A DNA stretch of 64,000 bases from Rhizomys pruinosus (GCA_009823505.1 VZQC01006580.1:321749-385748); one strand, 5' to 3'. Numbered from the stretch's first letter, positions 1-12,366 are shown. Numbers and translations are program-made. Notes: generated by a model not told the origin, from the letters alone.

Positions 1-431
1 AACACTGGCAGGTGTAACAGCAGTGCTATGGATTGTACAGTGAGGTTTAAGATGGGGAACTAAAAAGAAGCCACCTAGGCAGATAAAGTTGATGAGAGAA
101 ATCCCTTGTGGCAATCCACTTCTAAGTGGTATAGAGTGGCATGCTTAATTGAATAGTGGGATCTGCCACTTGAATAGTGAGATCTTTTGAAAATAGCAGA
201 AGGTCTAGAGTTAACTTTTCAAACCCTGGGAGTGGTGAACCAAGGGTAAGAATTGCAACAATCCATGGCTGAGATAGCCTGAAACTTCCTTTCTGTTATT
301 AAAGATTTAGACCATGTAGAAGAGGCAATCTAAAGAAAGATTAAAATTTTAAGGGAAAATTAGAGAATGTTAAGAAAAAGACCCCCCCCCCTGCCTCATT
401 ACTGGTCTCTGACCTTGCCAGTAAACTGCAT
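1..431. other. Unassigned flank, possibly ERV remnant
   Basis: No open frame or SINE/LINE signature is recognisable here. It lies directly upstream of the gag-like stretch at 818-1072 and may belong to the same decayed endogenous retrovirus. A short poly-C run sits near 383. Confidence 0.3.
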
Positions 432-445
432 AAAAGATAAAAGTG

Positions 446-698
446 GGGGCTGGAGAGATGGCCTAGCAGTTAAGAGCACCGACCACTCTTACAGAGGACC
501 CGGGTTTGATCCCCAGCACCCATATGGCGGCCGAGAACCGTCTGAAACTCCAATTCCAGGAGAACTCCAGTTGCAGGGGAATCTGACAGCCTCTTATGAC
601 CTCCATGGCATTGTACGACATGGGTGCACAAACTTGCATGCAAACAGTACAATCAAACACCTACAGAAATAAATAAAAAATTTTTAAAAAATTAAAGA
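446..698 (+). repeat. B2/B3-type SINE, young subfamily
   Basis: Full-length tRNA-derived SINE. It has the head with internal Pol III A and B boxes, the body, and an A-rich tail. A perfect 14 bp target-site duplication flanks it (432-445 and 699-712). It carries the tandem 17 bp pair in the body (about 547-580) that marks the younger copies in this window. It lies inside the ERV-like remnant and so postdates it. Confidence 0.92.
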
Positions 699-712
699 AA
701 AAGATAAAAGTG

Positions 713-2025
713 TTAGCCTGATAGGGGACCCAAGGGAGAAGACTATCTAATGATGAGTAAGAGAGTAAACCCAGGAAAACACAAGATGCCTCTCGGGTTC
801 AAACTTTAATACAAAAAATGGAAAAATCCATGTTTCATCATGATGACGGTGGTCTTAGCAATGGCCCAGTGTGTGAGACTACGGCAATCAGTGAATACAA
901 AACACTGGAGTTGTTGGAATTGGGGAAGACTTTCACACAAGAAATAATGGTATACCTAATCGCCTGGCTTGTGAGACTGTGGGACATGGTGGCAGATGGA
1001 ATTATTTATTTTAAGTCCTGCAGAAACAGAAAAGCTGAACGATGTAGCCACATATCCCTCCTTGAGAAATAAGCTGCATTACATGAGGCACCACAGGGTA
1101 AATCAGTCTCTGATGGACTGGCTTGTATGGAATTAGAGATATGGGTCATCTCCATTGGAGGTTCCCCAGAAAGCCAAGGGTTAGAGGATGGTAAGAGATG
1201 GGCAAGTCCTACTGAAAGAGGTACATATGAGGAGAACAATATAGAGTGCACTGGATCACATAGGATTATGATTACCAGAGATTTAAAGAAAAACTTGACT
1301 GAACACCATCCCTGAGATTAGTATGGAGTGTTAATGGTTGTACTGAGCCCCTGGATGGCACAGAATCTTTATAAAGTAGGAGAGACTTTACCACCTAAAT
1401 GTCTTAGAACAGCATGTAAAGTATGTTTGAAAAACTGTAAAATAACCTAAAGACAATACAAAAAGGGCAAAACAGAAAAAAGAAATCTGCTTGGATTACT
1501 TGAAGGCAAATGTGTCAAGATTTGTGTCAAGCTCAAATTCCTAAAGACAAATTTAATAAAAAGCCAAATTCTGTGCTAAAGAGCTTATGGAATGGTTTAA
1601 AACCTAAGGAACAGTTCACATACTGAGGATGGAAATGGTCCTGGGGGTGGAAAAGGCCCACCCACACCCCAGATTAATCAGCATACCTTTCTCTACTGAG
1701 AAAAGTTATGCTAGTTATAGAGGCAGGCTTCCTCCAGCAACCAGATTATGTCAATAAAAATTCCATAGGGGTGACTATAGCCAGGAGTCAGGCCCAGGGC
1801 CTGCCTGATGCAAGGAACCAGCAAGTACAAGAGGGGTGAAAGATCTGATCCTCCTTGGTCCTGTGCAGGGATAGGCAGCTTTATCCAGGCCTAATGATTC
1901 TATTAAAGCTAAAGAATTGCAGGAAGTCTGTATGTAAAAAAGCACAGGATACAAAATGGATTGAAGATGATGACTACAGATTCTGAAGAGCTAACTTAAT
2001 TCCTCTTATCCATGCTATTGTACCT
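713..2025 (+). repeat. ERV-L-like provirus remnant, left part
   Basis: Degenerate retroviral-looking sequence with short broken frames. The best coding trace is the gag-like stretch at 818-1072. The L1 at 2040-5899 splits it, and related sequence resumes at 5914. No LTR was identified with confidence. The ERV-L class is inferred from one motif and is uncertain. Confidence 0.4.
818..1072 (+). pseudogene. ERV gag-like fragment
   Basis: An 84-codon open stretch. Around residues 50-62 it has Trp-Leu-Val-Arg-Leu-Trp-Asp followed by Ala-Asp-Gly-Ile, preceded by a Phe-Thr-Gln-Glu segment. This resembles the conserved capsid-region pattern of ERV-L class Gag proteins. The frame then closes, and a second short open stretch (1127-1315) follows in another frame, so the gene is broken. 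A real Gag is several hundred residues. The alternative is a chance open frame; the Trp/Arg/Trp-Asp spacing argues mildly against that. Confidence 0.4.
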
Positions 2026-2039
2026 AATAAGCACATTTT

Positions 2040-3506
2040 AAACCTCTGAAGAAGGAAATTGAAGAAGACATCAGGAGATGGACAAACCTCCCATGCTCAT
2101 GGATTGGGAAAATAAACATAGTAAAAATGTCCATTCTACCTAAACTTGTATACAGATTTAAAGCAATCCCAATCAAAATCCCCAAGAGCTTCTTCACATG
2201 TTTGGAAAAAAGAATCCTCAATTTCATTTGGAAAAACAAAAGACCCCGAATAGCCAAAGCAACTCTGGGCGAAAAGAGCAATACAGGGGGGATCGCTATA
2301 CCAGACATCAAACTATACTACAGGGCTATAGTCATAAAAACAGCTTGGTACTGGCACAAAAACAGACCAGTTGACCAATGGAACAAAATTGAAGATCCAA
2401 ACCTGAGCACATACAATTTCAGCCATCTCATATTTGATAAGGAGGCCAAGAAGACACATTGGAGGAAAGACAGCATCTTCAACAAGTGGTGTTGGCAAAA
2501 CTGGATCACCACCTGTAGAAGAATGAAATTAAACCCCTACCTCTCACCCTGTACAAAAGTCAATTCCAAATGGATCAAAGACCTCAACGTGAAATCCAAA
2601 ACTCTGGAGGTGATAGAAGAGAAACTTGGCAGCAGACTACAAGACGTAGGTGTAGGAAAAGACTTCTTAAATCAGACAGCAGCTGCACAAGAAATAAGGT
2701 CGTCAATTGACAAATGGGACCTCATTAAACTCAAAAGCTTCTGTACATCAAAGGAAACAATAAAGGAAGTGAAGAGAAAACCCACAGAATGGGAGGAAAC
2801 CTTCACAGCAGATACATCTGACAAAGCATTAATCTCCAGAGTATACAAGCTACTCAAAAAACAAAGAAGAAAGAAAACAAATGAATCACTCAGAAGATGG
2901 AGCAAAGATCTGAACAGAGACTTCACAGAGGAGGAATTAGAGATGGCTGAGAAACACCTTAAGAAGTGTTCAACATCACTAATAATTAAGGAAATGCAAA
3001 TTAAAACCACCTTAAGATACCACCTTACTCCAGTAAGACTGGCTAGGATCAAGAAAACAAATGATGCCAAGTGCTGGAGAGGGTGTGGGGAAAGGGGAAC
3101 ACTCATCCATTGCTGGTGGGAATGTAAACTTGTGCAGCCACTATGGAAAACAGTGTGGAGAACCCTTAGAAGACTCAAAATGATCCTGCCATTTGACCCA
3201 GTCATACCACTCCTGGGTATATACCCACAAGACTCATCTTACTGCAGAGATACATGCACAGCTATATTTATTGCCGCTCTGTTCACAATAGCAAAAAACT
3301 GGAATCAACCCAAATGCCCCTCAACTGACGAGTGGATAGAGAAAATGTGGTACATGTACACAATGGAATTCTATGCAGCAGTAAAGAAAGACAACATCAT
3401 GAACTTTGCAGGTAAATGGATGGAGCTTGAAGACATCATGTTAAGTGAAGTAACACAGTCCCAGAAAAACAAACGACAAATGGTATCTCTCATATGTGGA
3501 CGCTAG
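2040..3506 (+). pseudogene. L1 ORF2 C-terminal 488 codons
   Basis: The reading frame is open from the first base of the insertion to the stop, with no frameshift. It encodes the part of ORF2p after the reverse transcriptase catalytic core. The Cys-rich C-terminal motif is intact at 3072-3125 (C-x3-C-x7-H-x4-C). Endonuclease and catalytic RT domains are absent through 5' truncation. A methionine at 2127 would give 459 residues, but this start only reflects the truncation. No promoter is present, so expression is not expected except by read-through. Confidence 0.93.
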
Positions 3507-5899
3507 TACCAATAACCCAGTTATAAATATTTCTTGTGGAGAGGGATGCATATTAAAAGAACAACAACAGAAAGATTGCATCAGAAGGCTGACTGAAATG
3601 GTGACTCGGGAGGGGTGGGAGGGGTGGGAGAGGGACACGGGTGTATATTCGATTGGTGCATGTTTAATTGACGTGAGTTCAACAAGTATCCAGTTTTGCC
3701 CAGACTCTGTCTACAGGATACATGGTGTTTTAGGACTTAGTAAAAGTAAATATGTGCATATTGGACAACATTGGTTTGAAGGCTGATAAAAACGGTAATG
3801 CATCTGAGTTAATTGGTGATATAAATTGCTCTTGTCCACATTAGCTTTAACTAAAATCTGTATAACAATTACTTTGGGATTGGTATAAACAAATGTTCTC
3901 TATAATTTTGCTGTCATATAGTATCACCTGGTAGCAATCTCTTTCACCTATAGGATGATTTAACTCAAAAATAAACTTTGTTTCCCAAGTTAATCACATA
4001 CAGTAACCCAAAACAGCATGGGTGAACTTGATGAAATCTGTGCCTTGATTCCACCCTATAGGTATGTATAAAACAACTGCTTTTTTGAGACTCATGGGTC
4101 AAAAATAAAAACCTTAAATAAAAAAGGGGGATATAGATAGATATGAAAACTTTTTGTCAAAAAACCTTGCAACCCAAATCTTAAAACTAACTATGGGAAA
4201 GGATTTGTATGTTCCAACAGGCCAGAGTATCACCAACTTAATGGCTGAGAAAGAAAATGCAGCTTTGCAGTGAGTAGGATGTACCAGAAAGTGCCAGCAG
4301 AAGGATTGACTCCTCTGGGCATTGAAGGGAAGAAATGCCTCAGATTGCTGCAGACATCAGGCCCCTCTGTGGATCCTACTAGTAACAACTATTTTTAATG
4401 ATTCCTAACGAAGCTTACCTTCTAGGTGCCGCAAAGGTTTTAATACAAGAGACTTTCTTAACTCCCCCCCATAGAATAAGGAGAAATATGATGATGATGA
4501 GGTCGTTCTCCAGCTGTAGATTGGAGCCAGCTGTTATAGAGGTATTCTCTTGTAAAATCAGTAAAACTGCCTTCTTTAATTGACTAATGGACATAGAAAC
4601 TGTGAAAAGGATTATTCTCTATTCAGAACCAAATATAATGCTAAAGTCTCCTTAAGCTATGCACTTAAACAAAATATATTAATACAGGAGCTCTGACATC
4701 AACAATGGATTATTCTACCAAGGAGATGTTGGCCAGGGGATCCAAGCCCCCACAAATGGTAAAGGCTCCTTGCCTCCAAACTGGGATATCTGCAGGAAGA
4801 GAGGCGATAAGGCCCTGCTGTTGAAGACCTGATATAAACATGGGAAAGATGTATGGAGACCGCACTTGCAAGTATACAGATGGTCTCTGGGATGCCAGAG
4901 AGTGTTACCAAAGACCACTAAACCAATAAAGCAAATATAGGTCTCCTTGAGTCAAGCAAGACTCCTCCGTCAGCACCAGCTACACCTCATCTGCCTGGAA
5001 ATACTGTGCAGCAGTGGCAGCCATATGTCTGTATATCCCAAATCTAATTGGCTATTAGCTCTCTCCTTGGAGGAATAACCCACGGCTGATGCCACAAGCT
5101 TACATCCTCTAATGGTTAGGAGATGTTATAAACCACACGAAGACCCTGTCATACTTAACAGAAGAAAATGTAATTCATGGATTAACATACCATCCAAACA
5201 TCTGTGTCTATACCAAAGTAACCTACCATAACAATTAGTACTGTTTAAATACCTATATATCTAATTGTGTGTGCTTCATTAGTAGGATCGAAAGGCTATA
5301 TATTATACTGTTTAAATACCTATATATCTAATTGCATGTGCTTCATTAGTAGGATCGAAAGGTTATGCCTGGACAAGCTGGCAGCCCATGAAAGAAAACA
5401 GCCAGAACTGACTAGAGACCAAGACATCAGCTCCAGAGAAAGTAGAGTGTTTTGCTTCTCATCCACCTGTGCCCCTTTTCTAAGCCTAGGGAACAATCTG
5501 CGGAAGAGGGGGCGTGGTAGAATGTAAGGGCTGCGATTGGGGTTAATGGTGAAACTACAACAATATAGACTGGACACTCATTTGATCAACTTGATTGAAC
5601 ATACAAGCCCCCCCTGCTGGATGGTGGGACCCATGAGCTGTGTGGGTTTGGGCACAACTGCTTGCAAATTGGTTTTACATGAAGGATGCTTGTACTCACA
5701 AATTATCACTTATTGTTTAAAACAGATGAAAAAACAAAACAAAAAAGCAGAGAAAGATGCAGAAAACTTACGGCAGAATGCATGATCTGGGATGGGTAGG
5801 AGTGGGGTGGGGGGAAGGGAAGGGGATATATGCCTGAACTGAATTGGAAAATGTTGTATGAAATATACAAAGCTTCAATAAAAAAATAAATAAATAAAA
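3507..5899 (+). other. Long L1 3' UTR
   Basis: Non-coding part of the L1. Visible parts are a first G-rich polypurine tract at 3607-3636, as found in many L1 3' UTRs; a central module with no sustained open frame; a 67 bp tandem duplication (5239-5305 and 5306-5372); a second G-rich tract at about 5789-5825; and an AATAAA signal at 5877-5882 before the A-rich tail. At about 2.4 kb it is several times the length I know for mouse or human L1. Related copies lie at 10441, 15257, 20145, 30426, 38648, 56527 and 63385. Confidence 0.9.
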
Positions 5900-5913
5900 A
5901 TAAGCACATTTTG

Positions 5914-7090
5914 AGACAATTGGCACAAGTAGATAAAATATCCCCATGCAGTGTTAGACCTCATTTTAGTTTGATTTAATGTATAAGGTTAATATATGAG
6001 TGATTTACAGATATGAGGTCCATTGGAGACATGTCAAGTACACCTGAAGAAACAAAGATAAAAAGTAAATTCACAAAGCAGTATAAGGGCCAGATAAAAT
6101 TGTGGAATCCTTGGGAAATTTATGGTTAGATAAGACAACCAATACTCACCCAAATAATTGAGGAATGTCTGAAATGGCTTGGGCCTGTAGGTGTGTGACA
6201 AAACTTAAACAGATGTCCTAGAAAAATAAAAATAGACACCACCCCCAAAACTGTATAACTGTTAGATAAAGACTTTAGTACCAGGGGTGGGTTGACTCCC
6301 CCGGCAGGAGTGGGGGGGGGGCTGTTGCACAGGGAGACTCTACAGGCACCCCAAACAAAAGCTTTTGTCTCCAATGTTGATTGCACAGATAAAGTGCATA
6401 TTAAGGTCTTGTTGCTGAAGACATGGCATGAGGTGAGCCTGAAAAAGAGAGAGCCTGCTAGGCCCCAACTAAGAACTCCTGGCTATTGGATGGCTGGCTT
6501 TCATAGTGCAGGAGACTGCTATGAAGATCTCTAGGGAGAAATGGTCCCCAAGGTTCTAATATAGTCAAATGCCAAGTAAGGTGTTGCTTCTCATGCAATA
6601 TTGGCAGTCTGGTATATGTACAACCAATAGAATTCTAATTGGATTTATGGCATGCTCCCTGGAGAGGAACATCTCATACTATAAGCCAGGTTGACCCCTC
6701 ATGGCAGGAGGCATTATAGGCCCCAATAGAAAAGCCATTGCAATTATTTGATTAAAGAGCTGTGATGCCCCTGCTAAGACAAGGATTTGTGTTTGTGAAT
6801 GATTGTTTAGATATTTGTGCTTCTTTCTATTTGTGTTTTATTAGTAGAAAACATGCCCCTGAAATGAGCCAGCAGTATATTGGGAACAGAACACGGACAG
6901 ACCCAAGAGCTTAATGTCACACTTTAGGGAAATAATATATCTCCCTATCTCTCTATCACCACCCCACCCTGAAGGCCCAGGAATTCTTGCTTCTTAGGGC
7001 TGGAAAGATCATAGGGGCTCAAAGAAAGCGGGTAGAGTTTGGGACAAAGTGGACATTTTTAATGGACTGGAACTGACCATTAGATATCAT
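5914..7090 (+). repeat. ERV-like remnant, right part
   Basis: Continuation of the old element interrupted by the L1. The segment from about 6780 to 7050 has a second diverged copy at about 41670-41900: both run through a shared T-rich stretch, a shared block with a GGACAGACCCAAGAG-like core in one and the matching core in the other, then a Pu-rich stretch. No intact frame. The family is not named with confidence (ERV-L class or another old rodent interspersed repeat). Confidence 0.45.
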
Positions 7091-10000
7091 ATGTCTCCTG
7101 AGATGGTACTATTGAAGGAGAGGCAGAGTTAAGGAGCCAGCAATGCCTCCCAACCAGCCAGCTCACCTGCACTGAGGGACTATGGACTTGTTAACTAAGA
7201 GTGGAAGTAGGCAACTGTCTCTCATTCTGCCTGCACCATGTTGTGTGGAACTGATGGGAGTAGCAGCCCAGGATAAATAAGAGCAAGCTCCCAGAGACTG
7301 GGTCAGTGAAGACTTTCCTCCATTTGCTCTGCATGGAAAAGCTCGTTAAACTCACTTGATTCCCCTACTGAAGTTTTTAGAGACTCTGTTTCTAGGTCAG
7401 TCTCCAGGGTCTGCAAGGTGGGGGAGGAGATAGGGTGCCAAGATGACTGCCAAACTGTGCTTTTAAGTAAGCACATGCTGCTCTCCCAGGAAGGAAAATT
7501 TCCTGCAACAACTCCTTTTAGGTAATCCTTACTTTCTTTATTTCTAGAGTACAGATACAATCAAAATTTGATTTAGTTCTATTATCTCGCATTTACGACC
7601 AAATTTTTTTTAACAACAAACAAAGAAAATATTGTCTGCAACCGAGCAATTTAAATTAATTTGCCCTATTATCAATTAGAATGCCACTCTTAGGGAAATG
7701 AGATTTTTCATATATAAATAGCTATGCACGTATCGTGACGTACTCAAGACAATGATAGAGGGGGGCTAGTACATATGTTTTGTCTGAATAGAAGTTGTAT
7801 GTATGTAAAATTTATAGCATGCTTTCTTTCACCTTTGGAATATCAGCTTATCTTTTGATTTGCCTTCTGTTAACTTACAGTACTTGTAACAAGCAGAGTA
7901 AATTTGATTTATATGCATGGTAACAAGCAAGAAATATATTGACAATTGTCTTATTTTTTGTAACATCATTTAGTCAGAATCCATGAATATTAATTTAAAC
8001 ACTACTAGTAATTTTCCATGTGATTTTTAGGAATTATCTCAATTTTTAATTAGCAGAATGGAAATACAAACACAAGCATTTTATAATGCTTTCATTACAC
8101 TATAGATTCTAAAATATGATTTACAAAAATGATTTCAGTAGCAGCAAAAAAAAAATCTTAAAACACATGAAATCTATATGGCTTTCTTAACTCAAAAACC
8201 GTTTTTGCATATGTGAATGCCGCAGAATGATGTCTCTCAAGAGAATGAAAAAGGCAAAGAGCTTGAAAATCCTCTCATCCTTCCTAGGTAAACTCTCTAG
8301 AGAAGGGGTCTGGGCAGATGGGAAGATTTTAGTCTGTATGCTCTATCTGCTCTGTTGATAAAAAGAAGGCTTTGATCTCTGAGACTGTCAATCCAGCTCC
8401 TTGCTTATAGTAAACAGCCGAAGCTGTAGTAAAGCAGTTATTAAAATTTTGTCCTGATTTGCTATGCTCCCAGTTCTCAAACTCCAAGCATAAAGCCCAC
8501 TGATTATTCAGATTATGTTTAAGACTGTTTTGTATACATTTTTTAAAGTATACTGCTATAAATAGCCAATCTTTATAACATTTTTGAATTTTCCCTTTCA
8601 AATTCTAATCATGTTGGATGAGTAAAGGTAGATCTGGCAAAAACTCTTTGTGTAACATTTCTATTGATACAAGCACTAATTTCTAAATGTGAGTTACATC
8701 CAGGCACTTAAGATTTATGGATGACTGTAAAATATTACATTTGAGCTTAAAACCATTGCCTGTCAATCATTTCAAGTACACATTAATCTGTATAATTCCA
8801 ATATGTTAAACTATCTGTTGAAGCAGTCTTTTGCAAAGCACTTTCTTTCTCTTTGAAATTTAAGTATTTTTATATTAAATTTGAAATGACCATGCACAAA
8901 AGGTTTTCCCCCAAAATTAACAACAGTATATAATAAAAGGAAACCTTAACTCAAGATGATTATTCACTTGATGGTCTTGTTAGGTATAATCATGTGGAAG
9001 AAATATTTATCACTGCTTTTTCATTTTAGACAGAGTTGAAAATTTTATTTCTTATTGTAACTTTCATATTGTTTTGGGGATGTTATTGAATTCATTCCCT
9101 TGAGTTATATATAGATACCAGCATTGGGCAGGAAATAATGGGCTGTTGTTTCATATAAGGAGAGGCCACAAGAAATTAGTGTTCAGTTATCCAGATTCAT
9201 CCTTGAACCTCTAGCAACAGATTTATGAATACCTGGATGCAGCAACATTGTAGTGAGAGATGCAAGGGGCTACAAGTCTTTCCCCTGAAGTCCAAGGCAA
9301 GTTTGAACCCTGGCCTTGACCCTATACATTACCCAGATTTTCAGTCCCCTTTATTGAATTCAGATCATAGAAATTATCTAAAATGAGTGCTTTATTAAAT
9401 TTGCACTTAATTTTGTTTTATTGATATAAACGTTCACCTATAATATTTAGTTATATAGCAAAATGTAGGGGTGCCTGATATATGTATTTGAAACAAGAAT
9501 GAAAGACCAAAATGACTTTGAAACCATTCATATTTCAATGGAAATAATTTTGCCATGTATGTTTGAATATTTCATATTCTCTCAATATAAAGCATAGTTC
9601 TTGACTTAAAACTTAACATTATGTCACTTTTGACTCCAAATTTATATTTTATTTTTGTCATCTCAGAAAGAGAGAAATTACACTATCAATTCATTTAAAT
9701 TCATACACAAAACCTGAGAACCAGAAAGTACAGTCATGGTCTCAATGTTATAAAGTTAAATTCATAAATATGAATAAAACATGTCTTCTTGATTTCCCTA
9801 AAACTCACTCTAATTACACATAAGTTCTCAGTTTCAGAATTTCTATTCATGTCTCTCAGAAAGGAATGGAAAGGGAAAGTAATTGATTTACCTAAAGTGA
9901 ATTCACATTACAAACCTAAGTTGAGGCTTTGTTAGTTATCCTCCACTGGAAAGCAAGGTGACTGAAAGAAAATAGTAGGTATCATTACTTTAAATGTTTT

Positions 10001-10228
10001 ATTCAGAAGAATAAATGAACAACACTTTGTGGAAAGAAGAAACTAGTAGAAATAACCATGAAAATTAGATACAAAAATATTAGCATCTGAATCATTTCAA
10101 GTAATCAAATCTACATATATTAGAAAAAAAACACATAATGAAAATGTGGAAAAATTACTATTCAGAAATAGTTAAGTAGAAACAAATTGTGTCCTATTGA
10201 AACTATGGTTTTTCCAGCATTGTCTCTG
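7091..10228. other. Unassigned AT-rich DNA
   Basis: About 3.1 kb without a recognisable transposable element, RNA gene or convincing coding frame; the open frames are short and have no codon pattern. A few CpGs cluster near 7590-7745 (see findings). This is the longest apparently single-copy stretch in the first half of the window and the likeliest place for an unrecognised regulatory element. Confidence 0.5.
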
Positions 10229-10256
10229 TTTTTTTTTTTTTTTTTTTTTTTTTTTT
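10229..10256. repeat. Poly-T run of 28
   Basis: Uninterrupted T tract. It is about 180 bp left of the antisense L1 3' end at 10441 and separated from it by sequence unlike L1. It may be the tail of another, unrecognised antisense retroposon. Confidence 0.8.
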
Positions 10257-10440
10257 GTGAAGAATGAGTGAGATCATTGTCTTTGACTATGGATCATTGA
10301 GAGCGAATAGATGGTGAAGCTGAGTTGAGTATTTAACACTGGACTGCACTCAAAAATGATGCAAGGAGATCCATATGAGAACAATTTCCATATGAATCAA
10401 CAAAAGTGGCATAGGTCTGTAAACTTTCAAAAGTACTTTT

Positions 10441-11988
10441 CTTAATTTTTCTTTTCTATGTGACTGCTTTATGCATTTCATACATTATTTCTCATTCAGT
10501 TCAGAATATTACCCTTTTCCCTTCCCCCACCCATCCCAGATAACGCATTCTGCCATAACGTAAACTGCATCTTTCCTCAGGTTTTTTTATTTTTTTCATT
10601 TTATTAGCTATAAGTGATAATCATATGAGTAAAAGCATCCTTTCAATGAAACCAATTTGCAGGCTGTTGTGCCCAAACCCCCACAGCCCCACCATCCGCG
10701 GGGGGTTGTTGTATCCAATCAAGTTGATCAATAGAGTGTCCAGACTACATGTGCTGTATGTTTCACCATTCACCCAATCGCAGCCTTACATTCTACCATG
10801 CCCCCTCTTCGCCAGATTGTTCCCTAGGCTTAGAAAGGGGCACAGGTGGATGAGAGCAAGACAGTCACTCTCTTCTGGAGCTGTTGTCTTGGACTTGATC
10901 AGTTTTGCTGTTTCCTTTCATGGGTTGAAGTTTGTCCAGGAATAACTGTCATCCTACTAATGAAGCACAAGAATTAGATATATAGGTATTTAAATGGCAT
11001 TATAGTTATGTAGGTTACTTTGGTATAAACACATATGTTTGGATGAATATATTAATCCATCAATTTTTACACTTTTTCCTGTTAAATATGACAGGGTCTT
11101 ACTGTGGCTTATAACATCTCCTAACCTGTAGAGGATGTAAGCTTGTGGCATCAGCCATGGGTTATTCCTCCAAGGAGAGAGCCAATAGCCAATTAGGTTT
11201 GGGATATACAGGCATATGGCTGCCTCTGCTGCACAGTATTTCCAGGCAGGTGAGGTGTAGCTGGTGCTGACAGTGGAGTCTTGCTTGACTCAGGGAGACC
11301 CGTATTTATTTTATTGTTTGAATTGCCTTTGGTAACACTCTCTGGTATTCCAGAGGCCATCTGTACACTTGCATGTGTGGTCTCAATACATCTTTCCCAT
11401 GTTAATGTCAGGTCTTTGGCAGCAGGGCCTTATCGCCTCTCTTCTTGCAGGTATCCCAGTTTAGAGGCAAGGAGCCTTTACCTTTTGTGGGGCCTTGGAT
11501 CCCCTGTCCAACATCTCCCTGATAGAATAATCCATTGCTTTGTCAGAGCTCCTGTATTAATATATTTTGCCTAAGTGCATAGCTTAAGGACTTTAGTATT
11601 GTATTTGGTTCTGAACAGAGAATAATCATTTTCACAGTTCTTATGTCTATTAGTCAATTAAAGAAGGCAGTTTTACTGGTTTTATAAGAGATTACCTCTA
11701 TAATAATTGTCTCCAATTTACAGTTGGAGAGCGACCTCATCATCATCATATTTCTCCTTTTTCTATGGGGGGGAGGCAAGAAGGTCTCTCATATCAAAAC
11801 CGTTGCAGCACCTAGAAGGTAAGTTTCATTAGCACTCATTATAAATAGTTGTTACAAGTAGGATCCACAGATGGGTTCGATGTTTATAGCAATCTGAGGC
11901 TTTTCTTCCTTTCAATGTTCAGACAGGTCTTTCAGTTGGCTGTGGGGATAGCACAGTGGTTAAATGCTGAGGCTGAGAACCGCAGAAG
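10441..11988 (-). mobile_element. L1 3' UTR fragment, antisense
   Basis: Antisense copy of the long L1 3' UTR, matching the 2040-5899 element from its distal G-rich end back to about the region equivalent to 4300. It carries a single 67 bp unit rather than the tandem pair. A 9 bp candidate target-site duplication flanks it (10432-10440 and 11989-11997). The last 55 bp on the right (about 11935-11988) do not match L1 and look like a tRNA-derived SINE head. Moderately diverged, with several indels. Confidence 0.8.
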
Positions 11989-11997
11989 AGTACTTTT

Positions 11998-12366
11998 TAA
12001 AACAGTAAAAGCTTTTGTGTGGTTATTTGTTTATAAAATGTGAAAATCAAAAAGTAAAAGTAAAACATGCACTCTTCAATTGTACATTTTGCATTGTAAT
12101 TAAAAAAGAAATATTCCCAATCTAAGTCTAACTCTAAGTCTATAAAATTGTAAAAGAAAAATAAACATTGCTCAGGTTCACATTCTTTTTGTGTCATTTA
12201 TGGTATGAAAAGATTTTTTCTTTGCTATATTGATAAATTATTTAACTATTTTATATATTATATTGGGTTCAGAATTTTGTCATTTGTATTTATTTTCAAT
12301 ATGTGGTTACTTTTATGTCTGAGAATCCTTTAATAAGTTTTCCCTGGTGTCATTTTAATTCGTTCA
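11998..12366. other. Unassigned AT-rich DNA
   Basis: Nothing recognisable; low-complexity A/T-rich sequence. Confidence 0.4.

Larger units (their letters stand above)
2040..5899 (+). mobile_element. L1 retrotransposon, 5'-truncated, long 3' UTR
   Basis: LINE-1 copy bounded by a perfect 14 bp target-site duplication (2026-2039 and 5900-5913), with an A-rich tail of the AATAAA/AAAT type at its right end. It begins in ORF2 downstream of the reverse transcriptase core, keeps an intact ORF2 3' end (stop at 3504-3506), and then has about 2.39 kb of 3' UTR before the tail. The perfect duplication and intact frame point to a recent insertion. It interrupts the ERV-like remnant. Being 5' truncated it is not autonomous. 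Confidence 0.95.

Noticed and set aside
2672..3205. Minus-strand open frame of 177 codons
   Set aside because: It is the complement of the intact L1 ORF2 on the plus strand and has no independent support.
4081..4150. Possible second element boundary inside the long L1 3' UTR because of an A-rich run
   Set aside because: The target-site duplications at 2026 and 5900 bracket the entire unit, and other copies continue across this point.
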